Origin: NVTR01 sp036480115
GTDB lineage: Bacteria; Pseudomonadota; Alphaproteobacteria; Rhodobacterales; Rhodobacteraceae
Length of the DNA stretch: 64,000 nt
Reading direction: 5' to 3'
Assembly (NCBI GenBank): GCA_965224795.1
Contig: CBDDAE010000001.1
Coordinates: 1,302,001-1,366,000, forward strand
Shown here piece by piece: positions 60,754-64,000 of the stretch; positions within the stretch are counted from its first letter, which is position 1, and each line of letters opens with the position of its first letter. A model generated the notes under the pieces. The model was not told where the DNA came from and made no database searches. It worked only from the letters and a program-made list of their open reading frames with translations. The position numbers and the translations under genes are program-made.

Positions 60754-61938
60754 TTACCCGTATAGGCAGTCGCGTAGCCCTGTTAGCCCGCGCTGCATTT
60801 CTTTTATTGGGGCCACCATGGCGACCCGGATATATTTCTTGCCAGGGTTATCACCCGCGACGTCCCGACTTAGATAAGCGCCCGGCAATGCCCGGACCCC
60901 GGTTACTTGCCAAAGCTTTACAGCTGCGGTTTCGCCCTCATTAACCGGCAACCACAGGAAAAACCCGGCCTTTGGCGCGTTGTAGCCCTGAATACCCGCG
61001 AATATCTTATCGGCTGCCCGAAACTTATCGCCGTAAAGCGACCGGTTTTCTGTCACATGGGCTTCGTCGGACCATGCCTTTTGCGAAACATGCTGCAAAG
61101 GCAGAGGAATTGGCGCGCCGCCGTAATTTCGCAACCGTTTCATGCGCGCAATGCCCTGCGGCCCACCCGCCACAAAGCCAGACCTTAGCCCCGGCAGGTT
61201 TGACCGTTTGGAAAGCGAATGGAACACAAACACCCTTTCCGGATCAGCGCCAACCTTGGACGCAACTTCTAACGCACCAACCGGCGGCGTATCACGGTAA
61301 ATCTCGCTATAGCATTCGTCGGAGAAAATCCGAAAGTCATGTTTTTGCGCCAAGGCAAACAGATTTTCCAGATATTTTGCGTCGGCCACTGCCCCTTGCG
61401 GGTTAGACGGTGAACAGATGAAAGCAATTTCAACCCGGTCCAGAAGTTTTGGATCAAGCGATTGATAATCAGGCAAAAAGCCCGTTTCGGCTGTAGCGTT
61501 TACATAATGCGGTTCAGCGCCAGCCGCCAAAGTGCCAACACCGTAGGCCTGATAAAATGGGTTAGGGATCAGAACTACGGGTTGTTTGCCCTGCGAATTT
61601 TTTTCGGGGCACATGGCTAGGCAGGCATTGTACAGGCCTTCGCGGGTGCCATTCAGCGGTAATATCTGGGTATCGACATCCAATTCGGCGCCAAACCGCA
61701 ATTTCAACCAATCAGCGATTGATTGGCGCAAACCTTCGGTGCCATCATTTGGCGGGTAATTGCCAAAACCTTGGGCATGCTGTGCAATTATTTCAACAAC
61801 CCAGTCTGGAAAGGCGTGGCGGGGTTCGCCAATAGACATATGTATGACTTCGCCGCCCGGTTCATGGGCGTCAAGGAGTCTCCGCAATCGCGGGAAAGCA
61901 TATTCTGGCAGGTTCGAAAACCGCTCGGGGAACAACAT
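60754..61938 (-). CDS. class I/II aminotransferase, DapC-like
   Basis: A 394-residue PLP enzyme. It shows IHMSIGEPRHAFPDWV, NYPPNDGTEGLR, ICSPSNPQGAV, FSDECYSEIY and the PLP lysine in FHSLSKRSNLPGLRSGF. This combination resembles N-succinyldiaminopimelate aminotransferase (DapC), which would agree with a lysine route including dapB at 38.7 kb; the specificity is inferred. It lies 12 bases before ftsK on the same strand. Confidence 0.9.
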   Translation of the reverse strand: MLFPERFSNLPEYAFPRLRRLLDAHEPGGEVIHMSIGEPRHAFPDWVVEIIAQHAQGFGNYPPNDGTEGLRQSIADWLKLRFGAELDVDTQILPLNGTREGLYNACLAMCPEKNSQGKQPVVLIPNPFYQAYGVGTLAAGAEPHYVNATAETGFLPDYQSLDPKLLDRVEIAFICSPSNPQGAVADAKYLENLFALAQKHDFRIFSDECYSEIYRDTPPVGALEVASKVGADPERVFVFHSLSKRSNLPGLRSGFVAGGPQGIARMKRLRNYGGAPIPLPLQHVSQKAWSDEAHVTENRSLYGDKFRAADKIFAGIQGYNAPKAGFFLWLPVNEGETAAVKLWQVTGVRALPGAYLSRDVAGDNPGKKYIRVAMVAPIKEMQRGLTGLRDCLYG

Positions 61939-62055
61939 GTCTGCCTCTGGTTCAGGGTCATTATCGCCCCGTTTCGCAACACGATACCCTCAGAACCCCC
62001 CTGGGTCCAGAAAAACGCAGCAATATTCGTGTTTTAAGCCGCCAAGCTGTTGCTT

Positions 62056-63387
62056 TTAGGCCAGTGCCAATTCTGCGGCTGCGCCAAGTCTTAACAAACG
62101 CTCTTCAGAACAGGCCGGTGTGACGAACATTATCCCGGTCGAAGGTGTCCCCGTAGGCAATGTCAGGGCCGCCGATCCCATCAAATTTCCGATGCGGGTG
62201 TTTCGTAACGCCAACAGGTTTTCTGTGACATAAAACTCTTCATCTGCGGCTAGTCTTACAAGGCTGGGAGGTAAGGTCGCAGAAGTTGGCATAATAACCG
62301 CATCATATCCCGAAACTTCCTGCTGCCATGTCGCACGAATTTTATCCAATGCCTGCCAAGCCCGCACATATTCTACACCGCTGTAAACCATACCGGTTTG
62401 AAAACGTGCAAGAATTGCCGGGTACATTTGTTCAGGCGCTGTTTCTATTTCAGTTTTCCAGGTCGCGTAGGCTTCGGTGGCAAACAACACGCCTGCCAGC
62501 GCCAACGATTCTTCGACCCCCGATAATTTGTGCTGCACAATTGTTGCCCCAGCTTTTCGTAAACATTCTACGGCTCGCTGAAAGCCAGCCATTGGTTGTT
62601 CGCGAACTTGCTCTAATGCAACATTTTCCAGAATTAAAAACCGAGCACCTTCCAGACTAGCCCCGGCTAAGTCGGCGGGCTTTTTCCCTTCCAGAGCGGC
62701 CAACATCAGTGTTGCATCCTCAACCGATCGGCAAAGTGGACCAACAGTATCAAACCGGGAGCAAAGGGGCACCACACCCTGCAATGACAAACGTCCGGAT
62801 GTTGTTTTCAAGCCAACCAAATCATTCCAGACCGCCGGGATGCGCACCGAGCCGCCAGTATCTGATCCAACTGCCGCCGCGGCCAAATCAAAACTAACCG
62901 ATGCAGCCGCCCCGGAAGAAGACCCCCCGGCCACGCAATCAGGGTAGTTTACCGAGGGCGGTGTTTCAGTAATCGGGTTATAACCAAGCCCTGAAAAAGC
63001 CAGTTCGGACATGTGGGTTTTGCCAAGACAAACCAACCCGGCGCGTGTTGCATTTTGCAAAACCACCGCATCGGTTTTAGGTATTCTGTTTGCCAATAGG
63101 GCAGAGCCAGCCTCGGTTTTGGTACCGGCAGTATCAAACAAATCTTTCCACGATATCGGCACACCATCCAATAGGGATCGCCGGGTTCCAGACGCCGCGC
63201 GCCCGGCTGCAGCATGGGCCTCAGTAAGGGCACGTTTTCGCGTTGTTCGCGCATAAATCCGATTGGCAAGGGGGTGCTGGGAAATGGCGTCAAGATACTG
63301 ATCCGTTAAGGTCACCGGATCAATTTCACCCTTGCCAATTGCTCGTCCCAGATCAGCCGCCGTCATTTTTAACCAATTTTCGCTCAT
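62056..63387 (-). CDS. amidase signature family protein
   Basis: A 443-residue amide hydrolase. The Ser-Ser-Lys set of the amidase signature is seen: Lys81 in SWKDLFDTAG, the cis-Ser in GGSSSGAAASV (about 156-158) and the nucleophile Ser180 in GSDTGGSVRIP. GatA is less likely because no gatC or gatB is near and the C-terminus is short. ATG at 63387 (MSENWLKMTA) is chosen; the longer frame to 63456 has no support. The substrate is unknown. Confidence 0.9.
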   Translation of the reverse strand: MSENWLKMTAADLGRAIGKGEIDPVTLTDQYLDAISQHPLANRIYARTTRKRALTEAHAAAGRAASGTRRSLLDGVPISWKDLFDTAGTKTEAGSALLANRIPKTDAVVLQNATRAGLVCLGKTHMSELAFSGLGYNPITETPPSVNYPDCVAGGSSSGAAASVSFDLAAAAVGSDTGGSVRIPAVWNDLVGLKTTSGRLSLQGVVPLCSRFDTVGPLCRSVEDATLMLAALEGKKPADLAGASLEGARFLILENVALEQVREQPMAGFQRAVECLRKAGATIVQHKLSGVEESLALAGVLFATEAYATWKTEIETAPEQMYPAILARFQTGMVYSGVEYVRAWQALDKIRATWQQEVSGYDAVIMPTSATLPPSLVRLAADEEFYVTENLLALRNTRIGNLMGSAALTLPTGTPSTGIMFVTPACSEERLLRLGAAAELALA

Positions 63388-63468
63388 TTCATACCCTTGC
63401 TTGTACCCAAACAGCGTAGCGACAGTGCTGCACATGGACAATCCCGGCAGGACCAAGATAATTGGGCT

Positions 63469-64000
63469 ATGGCAATTGATTGCGAAATTCTGATAGCGGG
63501 GGGCGCTCTAAACGGGTCTGCCCTGGCACTGGCTTTGGCGGATGCCGGGCTGTCGGTTACCATTGTCGACCCTGTTCCTGCAGCGGTGCAAGGCTCACCG
63601 GGTTTTGATGGCCGGGGGTATGCTTTGGCGCTGGCGTCACAGCGGCTGCTCATGGCAATCAACGTTTGGGACGCCATTGCCGATCACACGCAACCTCTGT
63701 TGGAAATCAAGGTTAGTGACGGGCGGGCTGGCGAAGGCGCGTCGCCCTTTGTGCTGGAATTTGACCATGCTGAAATAGAAGAAGGCCCAATGGGGTTTAT
63801 GGTTGAAGACCGGTTCTTACGCCGTGCTTTGCAATCGGCGATGGCTGACAATGAACGTATAACCGTTGTTTCTGGTGATCGGGTGGTAAACTTGGCATCA
63901 GGCGAGGGATCGGCCATTGCCACGCTGGACTCTGGCAAAACGATCCAAACCCTTGTCCTAGCGGGCTGTGATGGTCGCCAATCAAGTGTCGCTAAACAGG
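63469..64000 (+). CDS. UbiH/UbiF/VisC-type FAD monooxygenase, 3' end outside the window
   Basis: The first 177 residues of a flavoprotein hydroxylase. The FAD-binding strand ILIAGGALNGSALALALADAG sits at once after the start, with FDGRGYALALASQRLL and VEDRFLRRALQSAM, and VLAGCDGRQSSVAK near the window edge (the D-G motif). This matches ubiquinone-ring hydroxylases of the UbiH family. The second Gly of the usual G-G-G-x-x-G is Ala here. It is divergent from the amidase gene. Which ring position it acts on cannot be told. Confidence 0.87.
   Translation, partial: MAIDCEILIAGGALNGSALALALADAGLSVTIVDPVPAAVQGSPGFDGRGYALALASQRLLMAINVWDAIADHTQPLLEIKVSDGRAGEGASPFVLEFDHAEIEEGPMGFMVEDRFLRRALQSAMADNERITVVSGDRVVNLASGEGSAIATLDSGKTIQTLVLAGCDGRQSSVAKQ

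Overview
This 64 kb window looks like a chromosomal segment of an alphaproteobacterium, most likely Rhodobacterales (Roseobacter group). The basis is gene order and protein character: the run rsmB / heparinase-like / purH / lspA / DUF3035 lipoprotein / two M16 peptidases / mutL / rmuC, a cysteine-poor L36, a zinc-ribbon DinB, a two-gene saccharopine route, and a short CCGCCGGAGGC-bearing intergenic repeat. This is inference from recognised families; no database search was run. There is no phage, insertion sequence, integrase, rRNA operon or CRISPR array. Almost all genes are housekeeping or metabolic.

Layout. 0-12.5 kb: a GNAT acetyltransferase, clpB behind a heat-shock type promoter, a phospholipid methyltransferase-like membrane protein, a small regulator/SRPBCC pair with a clear operator, a metallophosphoesterase, pyrF, small conserved genes, an NfeD/SPFH membrane pair, dinB and an N-formylglutamate amidohydrolase. 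12.5-13 kb: a tRNA-Val(GAC) and rpmJ transcription unit with promoter and terminator. 13-24.3 kb, minus strand: a class V aminotransferase, a cysteine-free caspase-like protein, and a complete branched-chain amino-acid type ABC transporter (two permeases, two ATPases, one binding protein) bracketed by two AMP-forming acyl-CoA ligases. 24.4-26.8 kb: a 53-residue membrane protein and the two saccharopine dehydrogenases of lysine catabolism. 26.9-38.4 kb, minus strand: the long rsmB-to-rmuC operon. 38.5-42.9 kb: SDHAF4-like protein, dapB, rbfA-truB, small conserved genes and rpsO. 42.9-44.3 kb: a repeat-rich gap followed by a Panacea-domain (SocA/PanA-like) gene and a small partner, a candidate toxin-antitoxin pair. 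44.4-48.8 kb: pnp with a structured leader, a frameshifted glycosyltransferase and a rhamnan-synthesis F-like protein. 49-57.8 kb: RluA-type pseudouridine synthase, GyrI-like protein, GFA protein, a frameshifted GAF protein, acetyl-CoA acyltransferase, a STAS/anti-sigma kinase pair, a gamma-glutamyltransferase, hspQ, a lytic transglycosylase and a LolA-like protein. 57.9-64 kb: ftsK, an aminotransferase, an amidase and the 5' part of a UbiH-type monooxygenase.

Three genes (second M16 peptidase, GT2 glycosyltransferase, GAF protein) each read as intact once exactly one base is removed. Three +1 lesions in one window suggest either consensus errors or recent decay. The most interesting candidates for unexplored biology are the Panacea pair at 43.4-44.3 kb, the cysteine-less caspase-like protein, the transporter flanked by acyl-CoA ligases, and several compact regulatory palindromes and direct repeats.
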